This document shows, piece by piece, positions 1 to 8,471 of a DNA stretch of 64,000 nt (its first letter is position 1; each line of letters starts with the position of its first letter). The stretch spans positions 1 to 64,000 of the forward strand of contig CANLQG010000002.1 in the NCBI GenBank assembly GCA_947493195.1, in the 5' to 3' direction. A program made the translations under genes and the position numbers. The stretch comes from an uncultured Sphingomonadaceae bacterium (lineage in GTDB: Bacteria > Pseudomonadota > Alphaproteobacteria > Sphingomonadales > Sphingomonadaceae). The notes below the pieces were generated by a model. That model was not told the origin of the DNA. It searched no databases and saw only the letters and a list, made by a program, of their open reading frames with translations.

Positions 1-77
1 CTTCGTCACTACGACGAAGCCCAAATCGTCCTTAAATCACAACCTCAAATCTGTGTCATAGGCGCTGACGGGGGACA

Positions 78-1484
78 TTGAATGAGCGATATTCCCGAGG
101 CTCGATCGACCCCAACCCCAAAGATCTCATGCGCTTCGTAAAGCTAGTCGAAGCGGATTCGAGTGCGGCGACGATTTTAAGAGATGCCCACATTTATGAG
201 ATTGCCGATGGTCGGTGGGCCAGGCCCGGTTCGATATTCCTAGACGATCCATTCGCGGAAACTGGGCTTAGAGCATTCTTTGGAGCCCAGTGCAAAAATG
301 AGCCGTTCCCCCTCGCAGACCGTTACGCTCAGGATAAAATCTCAAGTTCGAGGCTCGCGAAATTTGCAAAAGCTGTCGGCGCAATAACGGAAATTCGACC
401 TGTTAAGATTACAGTAGACAACCACCCTCAACGCGATGAGCTCAAGGCCGATTACTATCAGTACGGAGTTAGGAAGACTCATACAGGCATTGACGAAGAC
501 TATGTGCTGCGCGGGCTAAAGAATGCCTTGAAAGAGATTGATGTAGAGAAGGCGAAAGTGATTTGGAACACCATGTCTGCCTCGCCGTCCAATGTGCTAA
601 AGGCTCGATTTCGACCAAACCGGCAATACAACACTCGATTAAAGCCTTCGACCCTGGTCCATCAATTGAGGACTGCAAAGTGGGTACCTCAATCCGATGG
701 CCAGTTCACCAAGCCTTGTGATGCCAGGGCGGATCTTCTTCCATCAGGATTTCCCTACGACGTTGGCAAAGAATGGCTCGCTGCCGTTGGGTTTGGGACG
801 GAAGCGGAAAAGCGAACTGAGCTAGCAAAGAAACGAAAGGCTATTGCAGCCGAGCTTGGATTTGAAGACGAGGTAGCGCTTGCCGATGCAAGAAAGTTCG
901 CAGGGCTCGCTCCTGATGAGCGGCTGGCATTCTTTGAGGAAATTGAACGTAGGGCAAGTTTGGAGTTACCCGAGAACGAACCGCGCAACCCGTCCCGACG
1001 TGCCGACAAAGTGGGTGAGCTTGCAGCGACAGCCACCGAGCGAAAAACCGAAATGCGCACGCGAAGTGTGTCGATTGGCCGTGAAGATGTGAAAGACGAA
1101 GCTGGGCAATATTTGCGGCAGCAATATACCAATGGCGGGGAGCTCTTCTGTCAGGTATGCAAGCTTCCAATGCCCTTCCGACTTGACGACGGGAACGCAT
1201 ATTTCGAACGGGTCGAGTTCCTACCTTCGCTACAAAAGCGCTATCATCAGAATTATCTGGCGCTATGCCCAACTGATGCAGCGAAATTCAAATTCGCGAA
1301 TGGCACCGATGATATGTTGCTCGATCTCTTTTGCGATCTGGATGGCGAAGAGCTTGAGGTAATCTTGGCGCAAAATGACGAAACGATCTATTTCACAAAG
1401 ACCCATCTGGCCGATTTGAAGAAGGTCATAGAGGTTGATCGCCGTAGCATTACCAGCATTCCTCAAGCCGATGGTGAGACATAA
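78..1484 (+). CDS. C-terminal part of a large sacsin-like (histidine-kinase-type ATPase) protein
   Basis: The 468-residue reading frame begins at a TTG with no convincing ribosome site and looks like the tail of a longer protein. Frame 1 is open from base 1 to a stop at 79-81, and the frame used here has stops at 33-35 and 66-68, so the upstream part is either frameshifted or a separate remnant. The C-terminal third carries a Cys-x2-Cys motif followed by a Tyr/Phe-rich stretch and a lone 'ALCP' segment near residue 395. This arrangement is seen at the end of large proteins annotated as sacsin N-terminal ATPase-like, often found near integrases and sometimes suspected of phage defence. The gene overlaps the integrase tail-to-tail by 22 bases. 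Family assignment rests on recall of sequence style, so it is moderate. No ATPase domain is present in the visible part. Confidence 0.5.
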   Translation: MNERYSRGSIDPNPKDLMRFVKLVEADSSAATILRDAHIYEIADGRWARPGSIFLDDPFAETGLRAFFGAQCKNEPFPLADRYAQDKISSSRLAKFAKAVGAITEIRPVKITVDNHPQRDELKADYYQYGVRKTHTGIDEDYVLRGLKNALKEIDVEKAKVIWNTMSASPSNVLKARFRPNRQYNTRLKPSTLVHQLRTAKWVPQSDGQFTKPCDARADLLPSGFPYDVGKEWLAAVGFGTEAEKRTELAKKRKAIAAELGFEDEVALADARKFAGLAPDERLAFFEEIERRASLELPENEPRNPSRRADKVGELAATATERKTEMRTRSVSIGREDVKDEAGQYLRQQYTNGGELFCQVCKLPMPFRLDDGNAYFERVEFLPSLQKRYHQNYLALCPTDAAKFKFANGTDDMLLDLFCDLDGEELEVILAQNDETIYFTKTHLADLKKVIEVDRRSITSIPQADGET

Positions 1485-2680
1485 AGCGTACGACCTTGCC
1501 GAAGTGCATCGAGGTAGTCGCTCCACCACTGAGCCATCTTTACGCGTTCATCCCAGTAGTTCCCGCGATTGTAGACCCCTCGAATCGCGTTGCTATCTCC
1601 GTGAGCCAAAGCGCGCTCGATCGCGTCGGGGTGCCAAAGCCCGCTCTCGTTGAGCATGGTCGATGCAGTCGAACGCAGACCATGTGCTGTCACTTCGTCC
1701 TTGGTGAAGCCCATGCGACGAAATGCTGCATTGACCGTGTTCTCGCTCATGGGACGTTGGCTCGTATGGAACGCTGGGAAGATGTAGCCCTTGCTGCCGG
1801 TAATCGATCTCAGCTCTCGAAACAGTTCCAACACCTGGCGTGATAGCGGCACTACATGGGCCCGGCGCGCCTTCATCTTGCCTTCCGGAATTGTCCAGGT
1901 GGCTTTGTCCCAGTCAATCTCGTGCCACTCGCCGTGGCGAAGCTCGCCGGGGCGCACAAAAACATGCGGTGCGATCTTCAAAGCGAATTTCGTGGCCGGG
2001 TAGCATTCGAAATCATCGATAGCACGAAGGAGCCCGCCCAACTTCTCCGGCTCGAGGATCGCCGCGTAATGCCGTGCTCTTGGTGTCACCAGTGCGCCTT
2101 GCAGGATCGAGGTTGGATCGGTTTGGCACTGGCCAAGCGCGGCCCCATACCGGAACACCCGGCTTGCGAAGGATCGGCATTTCTTCGCAGTTTCGAGATT
2201 ACCTTTGGCTTCGAGCTTCTTGAGCGCCGCCAGCATCAACTGCGGATCGACATCGTTGATTGGCATATTGCCGATTGCAGGCTTGAGCAGGTCGAGGAAC
2301 CAGCGGGCCTTGCGCAGCGTGGCTTCTGCCCTGCCTTCGGGCACCATCTTCTCATCGATGTACTTGTTGGCGATGACCTCGAAGGTGTTCTCCGCACCCA
2401 GCTTGATCCTGGCCTTCTTGCGCTTGCGCTCCAGCATCGGATCGATGCCATCGGAAACCTTGAGCCGTGCTCGGTCGCGGAGCTGGCGCGCTTGCGACAA
2501 GCTAATCTCAGGGAACGCGCCGATGGGCAGCTTCTTTTCCTTCCCGCCAAAGCGGTACTTGAAATACCAGAGCTTGGAGCCGTTCGGCTTCACCAGAAGC
2601 AGCAGCCCACGCGAGTCGTATTTCTTGTACGACTTGTCGGCAGCCCGGAAGCCTTTGATTTCCTGCACATTGAGGCTCAT
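1463..2680 (-). CDS. int: P4-type tyrosine integrase
   Basis: This is a 405-residue site-specific recombinase that would integrate and excise a genomic island or ICE. An N-terminal arm-DNA-binding (DUF4102-type) domain spans roughly residues 1-90, with a core-binding domain to about 195 and a catalytic domain after that. The catalytic set is visible: Arg243 in 'RPGELR', His333-x2-Arg336 in 'HGLR', His360 in 'LAHG' and the nucleophile Tyr370 in 'YNR'. Length is normal for the family and no lesion is seen, so the enzyme looks functional. The start ATG at 2678-2680 is followed upstream by G-rich repeats that may be arm sites. It is transcribed leftward. In P4-like elements int usually runs away from att, so the element it mobilises may lie to its left rather than being the copper/tra region. 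Confidence 0.93.
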   Translation of the reverse strand: MSLNVQEIKGFRAADKSYKKYDSRGLLLLVKPNGSKLWYFKYRFGGKEKKLPIGAFPEISLSQARQLRDRARLKVSDGIDPMLERKRKKARIKLGAENTFEVIANKYIDEKMVPEGRAEATLRKARWFLDLLKPAIGNMPINDVDPQLMLAALKKLEAKGNLETAKKCRSFASRVFRYGAALGQCQTDPTSILQGALVTPRARHYAAILEPEKLGGLLRAIDDFECYPATKFALKIAPHVFVRPGELRHGEWHEIDWDKATWTIPEGKMKARRAHVVPLSRQVLELFRELRSITGSKGYIFPAFHTSQRPMSENTVNAAFRRMGFTKDEVTAHGLRSTASTMLNESGLWHPDAIERALAHGDSNAIRGVYNRGNYWDERVKMAQWWSDYLDALRQGRTLYVSPSA

Positions 2681-2745
2681 TTGGGGGCCTCACTTTTTTG
2701 CAGGTTGGGGCCTTTTGAGCTGAAGCCCCCAGCCGAGGCCCCCAC
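2681..2745. repeat. G-rich repeats upstream of the integrase (possible arm-type sites)
   Basis: Four copies of a TGGGGGC(C/T)T-like motif lie directly upstream of int. Two are direct, at 2681-2690 (TTGGGGGCCT) and 2705-2714 (TTGGGGCCTT). Two are inverted, at 2724-2732 and 2736-2745. Integrase arm sites and autoregulatory sites are typically clustered like this, but binding is inferred only. Confidence 0.45.
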
Positions 2746-2774
2746 AGACGTTGGAACATAGCGGAACAAAACAA

Positions 2775-2820
2775 GACCTCGCTTTCTGCGCTAGAGGTCA
2801 AGAATGGCAGAATTCCGCCA
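2775..2820. other. Inverted repeats in the integrase upstream region
   Basis: GACCTC at 2775-2780 pairs with GAGGTC at 2794-2799. A 16-bp near-perfect palindrome, TGGC-A-GAATTC-C-GCCA, lies at 2805-2820. These could be an operator or recombination core. The rest of 2821-3081 holds direct GCCCGCA repeats near 2936-2953 and a TTCGAGT T-loop-like sequence at 2973-2979, but no gene was seen. Confidence 0.35.
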
Positions 2821-3081
2821 TTTCCGCAATGTTTTGGAACGTTCTGATGAGAACAAATGGTGCCAGAAGAGGCATCGCACTGACGGCGTAAATTCCTGAA
2901 ATATCTGATGGAATATTCGAGGGTATGCTGAAAAGCCCGCAAAAAGGCCCGCACGCTCAGTGGGTGTATTGGTTCGAGTACCATTTAGGGACTCATAGCT
3001 GCAAACAAATGCTTCAAAATCAACGACAATCGGCGAAGCATCCAACCTCTCGCTAAATGGAATCAGTCGCATCGGATGTGA

Positions 3082-3843
3082 TCATCGGGGGTTTCCGGTG
3101 GAAAGACGCCGGACTTTTCTGCGTCGCAATTTGGGAAACCGGTTCGCCAGGAGGACGAAACCCGACAAGGCAATCACTGTCCCGCCAATTCCGAACAGCA
3201 GCAGCCACCAGCTGTTGATCCGGTCCCGCTCGGTCCAGTCCATGATATGCAATCCCCAGACGAAGTCGAAAAAGCGCCAAGTGTCGCTTCGCGCTGCGAG
3301 AATCGCCCCGCTGGAGGCGTCGATATAGAGGCGTGTCGTATCTTCATCGGCGAAGGTCATCTGCCAGGCCGGAAAAGGCCCACGAAACTCTGTTCCAACC
3401 GGAGCCTGCACTAGCCTTGCCCCGGCAATCGAGGTCTCGGTCCCGCTCCACGCACGCAGCGCAATGGTTTGAGCAACCGTCTGTGGCAGGGGAGAAATCC
3501 TTGTCCCGGTATCGGCCTGGTGAAGTACCGTCGAACCATCTTTACGCTCGATCTGCACAACCGGGCTACCCGCCACGGATTTGGTCGTCAGGGCCACGAT
3601 GTTTCGCCGATCCGTCAACCACTGCGGTGCCATAAAGCCCGGATCGAGCGTTTCAGCCTCGCGCGATATGACGTGCTCAGAGCGTACCTGCTCGATCTTG
3701 AGGAAGGACATGATCGCGCCGGTCCCCATCCACAACAGCACCTGCACGCCGACAAACAGCGCGAGCCACTTGTGCAGCTTGCTGCCAAATACGTGCAGCC
3801 GAAGCTTGCGTGACGGCTTTCGCGGAGCTGGAACAGATGCCAC
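3082..3843 (-). CDS. PepSY-domain membrane protein
   Basis: This 253-residue protein has an N-terminal membrane segment at about residues 25-45, a periplasmic PepSY-like middle with 'LYIDASSGAILAARSD', and a second membrane segment near residues 205-230, followed by a basic tail. PepSY-associated membrane proteins are often found next to copper or iron genes and may take part in periplasmic metal reduction or protease inhibition; the precise role is unknown. It starts with GTG at 3841-3843 and lies 6 bases after the NTF2-like gene. It is therefore the last gene of the copA-copB-NTF2-PepSY transcript. Confidence 0.75.
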   Translation of the reverse strand: MASVPAPRKPSRKLRLHVFGSKLHKWLALFVGVQVLLWMGTGAIMSFLKIEQVRSEHVISREAETLDPGFMAPQWLTDRRNIVALTTKSVAGSPVVQIERKDGSTVLHQADTGTRISPLPQTVAQTIALRAWSGTETSIAGARLVQAPVGTEFRGPFPAWQMTFADEDTTRLYIDASSGAILAARSDTWRFFDFVWGLHIMDWTERDRINSWWLLLFGIGGTVIALSGFVLLANRFPKLRRRKVRRLSTGNPR

Positions 3844-3849
3844 GACGTC

Positions 3850-4410
3850 TTATTCGCTGCGGGGAGCACGCGATGATGAATGGTATTGCACGATCTTCCA
3901 GCCATCGGCGTCGTGCGTGAGCACCGATGTTGCCACACCTTCGCGATCGATCACGCGCCCGTCCGCCAGTTCGATCCGGTAGGTATAGGTTTCGCGCCCG
4001 TAGGCCATGTGCCCCATCCGGGTGACTGCTATGGTAGGCTCACCGAAGGTGAAACTGGTGATCGCATCCAGTTCAGGTCCGAGGTGATGCTCCATGTAAT
4101 GCGTAAAGGTGCCCTCGTCCTTTCCGTTCTCGTAGACGAAGGATTGTTTCGCAAACAAGGCTGTCATGGCGTCCGCGTCGCGTGCTGTCAGCGCGGTGCG
4201 ATAAGCTGTCAGCGCCGCCTCCGCACCCGCAACATCATTGTTCATAGCCGCCATGTGATCCGCATGGTTCATGTCTTGCGCGGGATGGTCCATCGGCATC
4301 GATTGCGACTGCTCCCCATGCGACGAGTGATCCATGGTCTGCGCCATCGCCGGCACGGTGGAGACTGCGAGGGCCGCAGCAGTCAGGCCCCGAATAATCG
4401 TAATGTGCAT
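3850..4410 (-). CDS. Secreted NTF2/SnoaL-like protein with Met/His-rich N-terminus
   Basis: The 186-residue product has a signal peptide ending near 'AMAQ' (residue 24). A Met/His/Asp-rich linker follows ('MDHSSHGEQ', 'MPMDHPAQDMNHADHM', about residues 26-58) that resembles periplasmic copper-binding sequences. An NTF2/DUF4440-like fold begins near residue 62 ('ALTAYRTALTARDADAMTAL'). Such domains bind small ligands or assist in protein assembly; no catalytic role can be assigned. It sits 16 bases after copB in the same transcript. The metal-binding linker suggests periplasmic copper buffering, which is an inference. Confidence 0.72.
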   Translation of the reverse strand: MHITIIRGLTAAALAVSTVPAMAQTMDHSSHGEQSQSMPMDHPAQDMNHADHMAAMNNDVAGAEAALTAYRTALTARDADAMTALFAKQSFVYENGKDEGTFTHYMEHHLGPELDAITSFTFGEPTIAVTRMGHMAYGRETYTYRIELADGRVIDREGVATSVLTHDADGWKIVQYHSSSRAPRSE

Positions 4411-4426
4411 TGAACTTTCCTTTTCC

Positions 4427-5572
4427 TCAGAACCAAAACCTTATGCCGACGACGTAATTGGTGACGCTCGGGTCTTCGCCCTCGGCGCGTGCATAATCGG
4501 CGCTCTGGCCGACTCTCCATTCCTGATCGATCCCGATATACGGCGCGAATTCGCGTGCGAAATGATAGCGCAGGCGCAGACCGGCTTCGATCGTATCCAG
4601 TCCGGCACCGATCCCCAGTTCAGGCACATCCTGCGCAGAGAAGGACGCTTCCACACGCGGCTGAATCACCAGGCGCTGCGTAATTCGCTGATCTAGCTCG
4701 GCCTCGATGCGTGCTGTCAGGTCGCCTTGGTCCGACAGAAATGCGGCTGCATCCACTTCGAACAGATAAGGTGCGAGGCCCTGAATACCTATCACAGCAT
4801 AGGTGCGGTCCATCGGCGCAAAATCCTGGCGGATACCGGCCTGCAAATCGAAGAATGGCGCTATCGCTCGGCTATAGAGTGCCTGCACTTCAGCGCTCTC
4901 GATCTTTTCGCCGAAACTGCCTTCGCCCTCGGATTTGAACCAGAACTTGTCGAGATCACCGCCGTAATAGCCTTGAAGATCAAACAGGTAGCCATCGGAT
5001 CCTTCGCGCCCGCGATATTCGACGCGGTCGCCTTGGAACCAGAAATATGTCTGACCACCCTGTTCGTCACGCAACTGCTCGCGGCTCCCGCGCATCGCGT
5101 CCGCGCCCCAGATTGCATCTGCGGCGCGGGCCGGACCCGAACCCGCCGAGGCGGGCGGCGGTCCGGATGGGATGTCCATCGCCATGGTACCGTGACCCAT
5201 GGCAGAATGATCCATCTGTGCGCCATCCGTCTGGCCTTCAGCCATTCCGGAGTGGTCCATGGGCGGCGCATCCATCTGCGAATGATCCATCCCTGAGTGG
5301 TCTATTGGCGATTGGCTCGCGGGTTGCGGCACCTCGCTGGGACCTTCTACCTCCGGCTGCATGGACGGGTGATCCATTGCCCCATGATCCATTTGGGAAT
5401 GGTCCATGGGCATGACGGAAGGTTCGGACTGGACGGCCTCTCCGCTGTCGTCTGCATCGATGTCATCTTCGTCCTGCGGGTCGGCCGGCTGCACCGGCAT
5501 GGAGTGGCCCTGATGCTGGGCGAGGGCGGGCGCTCCTGTCCCGGCGAGCACGAGTGCGAACAGAAGTTTCAT
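4427..5572 (-). CDS. copB: Copper resistance outer-membrane protein CopB
   Basis: CopB is an outer-membrane beta-barrel protein of the Cop system that helps sequester or export copper. The 381-residue frame chosen starts 'MKLLFALVLAG', with a clear signal peptide ending at 'ALAQ'. The ATG at 5570-5572 overlaps the copA stop by four bases (ATGA). An upstream extension of 33 residues exists but lies inside copA and lacks signal-peptide character. Residues ~50-150 contain at least seven 'MDHS/MDHG'-type Met-Asp-His repeats, probable copper ligands. The C-terminal ~210 residues match the CopB barrel ('DALYSRAI', 'DLQAGIRQDFAP' style) and end in the aromatic 'FWF'. It is coupled to copA and followed by the NTF2-like gene. 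Confidence 0.92.
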   Translation of the reverse strand: MKLLFALVLAGTGAPALAQHQGHSMPVQPADPQDEDDIDADDSGEAVQSEPSVMPMDHSQMDHGAMDHPSMQPEVEGPSEVPQPASQSPIDHSGMDHSQMDAPPMDHSGMAEGQTDGAQMDHSAMGHGTMAMDIPSGPPPASAGSGPARAADAIWGADAMRGSREQLRDEQGGQTYFWFQGDRVEYRGREGSDGYLFDLQGYYGGDLDKFWFKSEGEGSFGEKIESAEVQALYSRAIAPFFDLQAGIRQDFAPMDRTYAVIGIQGLAPYLFEVDAAAFLSDQGDLTARIEAELDQRITQRLVIQPRVEASFSAQDVPELGIGAGLDTIEAGLRLRYHFAREFAPYIGIDQEWRVGQSADYARAEGEDPSVTNYVVGIRFWF

Positions 5573-7404
5573 CCGCTCTCTCCCATGCGCTTGACATCGG
5601 GCTGACCGGCCCGATCCGCGACGGTCACAATCTGGAACATTCCGGCATGCATGTGGTAGAGAAGGTGGCAATGAAACGCCCAGTCTCCCGGCTCATCGGC
5701 GGTCAGATCGAATTGCGCAAAACCCCCAGGCTGCACGATGACCGTGTGCTTTTGTGGCTGGCGATCGACGGGGGCACCGTTGACGAGCTCGAAGAAATGG
5801 CCGTGCAGGTGAATCGGGTGTGCCATCATGGTGTTGTTGACCAGCTTGACCCTGACGCGTTCATTGTAGGCAAAGCGGATCGGCTCGTCGCTGACGGCCG
5901 AGAATTTCTCGCCATCGAACGACCACATGTAGCGCTCCATATTGCCCGTGAGATGGATTTCCATCTGACGGGACGGTGTACGAAGATCGTCGTTTTGATC
6001 AAGCGCAACAAGATCCTTGTAGTTCAGCACTTTGTGCGGAACCTGGTCGAGGCCGATCCCCGGATCGCCCATCCGGTCCTGCGGGTTCATCGAAACCATG
6101 TCGATACCGGGACCGACCTTCACATCAGGCGGCAAGAGGGATGTGTCGCGCATATCCATGCCGCCCATCGACATGCCGGCCATCGCTCCATTGCTCGACC
6201 CGCCGGTGCCGCCGCCCATGTCCCTGCCGCCAGACTGCGAGGTACCATGGCCCATCGCGCCATGATCCATCCCGGACATGTCGTCTTCCATGCCGGCCAT
6301 GCCCATATCGGCCATGGTCAGGAGGGGAGGGTCGCGTAAAGCGGGCACTGGCGCGCGGGCACCTGGGCGACTTGCGAGAGTCGCCACCGCCATGCCCGAG
6401 CGATCCATGCTTTCCGCAATGATGCTATGCGCCTCGCCGGTCGGTTCGACGACGATATCGTAGGTTTCGGCGGTTCCGATCTGGAACTCCTCTACCTCGA
6501 CCGGCCTCACATTGAGACCGTCCGCTGCGACGACCCAGAATTTGAGTCCCGGAATGCGGACATTGTAGAACGACATGGCACTGCCATTGATCACGCGGAT
6601 GCGGACTCGCTTGCCGCGCGAGAACAGATATTCCAGGCCTTCTTCGGGACCATGTCCATTGGCGAGGTAAGTGTAGGTCGAGCCGGTGACATCGAGGATG
6701 TCGGTCGGCATCATGCGCATTTGCGCCCACATCCGGCGCTCTTCGCCGGTGAGCGGGTAGTCGTCCGTCAGTGTGCGCTGCTGGTAGTTGAAATAGCCCT
6801 CGCCCTTTTTAAGCTTGGACATGATCGTATGGGGATGCATCGGCGTGAATTCGCTGAGCAGCATGACGTAATCATAATCGGCCTGCACCGGATCGGATCC
6901 GGCAGGATCGACGATAATCGGCCCATAATGTCCGGCCTGCTCCTGCAAACCGGAGTGGCTGTGCCACCAGTAGGTTCCAGCCTGCCGGATGGCAGGCATT
7001 TCGTAGGTGAAGGTCTGCCCCGGCCTGATACCGGGGAAGCTGACGCCGGGCACGCCATCGAACTGAAACGGCACAAGCAATCCGTGCCAGTGGATCGAGC
7101 TGTCTTCGTCCAGCGAGTTGGTCACGTTGAGATTGACCGCCTCGCCCTCCGTCAGCCGCACCAGGGGGCCGGGAACGCTGCCGTTGACGGCAACACCCAT
7201 GCCGCGTCGCCCCTGAACCATGCGGGGCCCGCGTGCGATGGTGAGATCGATACTGCGACCAGATACTTCATCGAACCCCTGACGGATGGCCGCGCCATTC
7301 ATATCGCCGCCGCGCGCCCAGGCCGGGATCGCGGCGGTGGCACCAAGCAGGCCGCCTGCCACGACACTCGTGCTCAGGAATTTGCGCCGATTGATTGCTT
7401 GCAT
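5569..7404 (-). CDS. copA: CopA-type multicopper oxidase
   Basis: This periplasmic multicopper oxidase of the PcoA/CopA type oxidises Cu(I) and binds extra copper. The 611-residue frame begins at ATG 7402-7404 with an AGGA site 7 bases upstream; a TTG seven codons earlier is less likely. A Tat signal is visible ('NRRKFLSTS' then a hydrophobic run to 'AWA'). Copper motifs appear in order: 'HWHG' (~98), 'WWHSHSG' (~140), 'HPIHLHGHF' (~525) and 'HCHLLYHMHAGM' (~580). A Met/His-rich insert ('MDHGAMGHG', 'MAGMSMGGMDM') sits near 370-420. It has its own sigma-type promoter overlapping the end of the sigma-factor gene. A 7-bp inverted repeat (7405-7411 with 7432-7438) flanks the start region. Confidence 0.95.
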   Translation of the reverse strand: MQAINRRKFLSTSVVAGGLLGATAAIPAWARGGDMNGAAIRQGFDEVSGRSIDLTIARGPRMVQGRRGMGVAVNGSVPGPLVRLTEGEAVNLNVTNSLDEDSSIHWHGLLVPFQFDGVPGVSFPGIRPGQTFTYEMPAIRQAGTYWWHSHSGLQEQAGHYGPIIVDPAGSDPVQADYDYVMLLSEFTPMHPHTIMSKLKKGEGYFNYQQRTLTDDYPLTGEERRMWAQMRMMPTDILDVTGSTYTYLANGHGPEEGLEYLFSRGKRVRIRVINGSAMSFYNVRIPGLKFWVVAADGLNVRPVEVEEFQIGTAETYDIVVEPTGEAHSIIAESMDRSGMAVATLASRPGARAPVPALRDPPLLTMADMGMAGMEDDMSGMDHGAMGHGTSQSGGRDMGGGTGGSSNGAMAGMSMGGMDMRDTSLLPPDVKVGPGIDMVSMNPQDRMGDPGIGLDQVPHKVLNYKDLVALDQNDDLRTPSRQMEIHLTGNMERYMWSFDGEKFSAVSDEPIRFAYNERVRVKLVNNTMMAHPIHLHGHFFELVNGAPVDRQPQKHTVIVQPGGFAQFDLTADEPGDWAFHCHLLYHMHAGMFQIVTVADRAGQPDVKRMGESG

Positions 7405-7439
7405 GATAGGGTCCTGTTTGAACAAGGTTTGCCCTATCC

Positions 7440-7465
7440 TACGCGGCCGGACGCCGTTCCCCTCA
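7440..7465 (-). promoter_or_regulatory. Candidate ECF promoter of copA
   Basis: On the minus strand TGAGGGGA (7465-7458) is followed after exactly 13 bases by GCGTA (7444-7440). The same motif with the same spacing occurs upstream of the anti-sigma operon and of the divergent operon at 8.9 kb. The -35-like box overlaps the sigma-gene stop codon, so copA can be transcribed apart from the regulator genes. The predicted leader is about 30 bases. Confidence 0.65.
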
Positions 7466-8023
7466 CTCGCGCGAAACTTTTTCCCTCAGCGTTTTTCGGG
7501 CACGATATACGAGCGCTTCAACTGCCTTTTCCGAAATCCCCAGAAGATCGGCAGCTTCGCTCTGGCTGCGACCATCAATGGCAACAAGGATCAAAGCCTC
7601 GCGGTGTCGCAGGGGCAGACGCTGGATTTCCGCATGCGTCCTCTGCAGAAGTTGCCGATCCACAGCCTCGATCTCGGGTGAAGGGGCGGTGTCCGAAGCC
7701 AGATCGAGGATCGCAGCGTTCCCAAATCCCAAAAACTGCGCCGCCTTTCGCCGGCGCAGTTTGTCACGGCATTTGTTGAGGGTAATCGTCGTCAGAAATG
7801 GCAAAACCGGCCGGGCAGGATCGAGCCGCGCGCGGACAATCCACGCCGAAGCAAGGGCATTCTGCACCGCGTCCTCGGCTTGATCATGGACACCAAGCAT
7901 GCGCTGCGATGTCGCCAGCAATCGAGGTATGAAAGGTTCGACAAGCTCGGTGAATGCGCGGCGGTCGCCTGCGACGACCTTTGCGACCAGTTCCTGTTCC
8001 TGGCTGGTGGGCTGCCCCTGCAC
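7463..8023 (-). CDS. CnrH-like ECF sigma-70 factor
   Basis: This 186-residue extracytoplasmic-function sigma factor directs RNA polymerase to metal-response promoters when released by its anti-sigma factor. Region 2 lies at about residues 22-90 ('FIPRLLATSQRMLGVHDQAEDAVQNALASAW') and region 4 at about 125-180 ('LPLRHREALILVAIDGRSQSEAADLLGISEKAVEALVYRARKTL' style helix-turn-helix). Size and gene order (anti-sigma, sensor, sigma) match cnrYXH. The start is GTG at 8021-8023, seven bases past the sensor stop (8031-8033). It shows no C-terminal extension. Target promoters are proposed in the three TGAGGGGA-N13-RCGTA sites. Confidence 0.9.
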   Translation of the reverse strand: MQGQPTSQEQELVAKVVAGDRRAFTELVEPFIPRLLATSQRMLGVHDQAEDAVQNALASAWIVRARLDPARPVLPFLTTITLNKCRDKLRRRKAAQFLGFGNAAILDLASDTAPSPEIEAVDRQLLQRTHAEIQRLPLRHREALILVAIDGRSQSEAADLLGISEKAVEALVYRARKTLREKVSRE

Positions 8024-8030
8024 TCCAGCG

Positions 8031-8471
8031 TCATTCCGGCGGCGAACCGGTCAGCGAGCGGGCTACCTGCTGATCGAACTGGCGTTGCTGGTCCGCCTCG
8101 AGAATGCTGCGCATGGCGAAGACATGGCGCACGGTCGCTTTCTGTAATTCGCCCATGCTGGTATGCACCTCGTCAATCGCGGCACTCACTTCGGGACCGT
8201 ATTCGTGCTCGCTGTCCATAGCGGCTGCCAGACCCGCGTTCGCGCGCCGCACTGCAAGTTCGCGCTGGGCGTTCTCGATTGCGAAACGCTCCTCGAGACG
8301 GTCGAGGCGGTCTTCCTGCTGCGCAGTCAGGTCCAGCTGTTCGTGGACGAACTCGTGCAGGCCGCCAGACTCATCAGGGACAAACCATCGCTCTGCCGCA
8401 ATCGCCCCGAGGAATCCTGCCAATGCGGCAAGCAGGACGGCAGCAACGATGTGCAGTTTCGGGCTCTTCAT
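8031..8471 (-). CDS. CnrX/ZraP-like periplasmic metal sensor
   Basis: This 146-residue membrane-anchored periplasmic sensor has one N-terminal membrane segment (residues ~8-25) and a helical hairpin rich in Glu/Arg. In CnrX the metal site is His42, His46, Glu63, His119 and Met123. Here His39, His43, Glu60, His116 and Met120 occur with identical spacing, so the whole ligand set is kept. CnrX responds to nickel and cobalt, yet the genes around this copy are for copper, so the natural inducer is uncertain. Metal binding should free the sigma factor via the small anti-sigma protein encoded just upstream. It overlaps that gene by four bases. Confidence 0.87.
   Translation of the reverse strand: MKSPKLHIVAAVLLAALAGFLGAIAAERWFVPDESGGLHEFVHEQLDLTAQQEDRLDRLEERFAIENAQRELAVRRANAGLAAAMDSEHEYGPEVSAAIDEVHTSMGELQKATVRHVFAMRSILEADQQRQFDQQVARSLTGSPPE

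Noticed and set aside
2971..2990. TTCGAGT loop resembling the T-arm of a tRNA
   Set aside because: The flanking bases do not form a proper five-pair T-stem (the conserved G53-C61 pair is missing) and no tRNA body is present, so it is not called as a tRNA gene; at most an att remnant.
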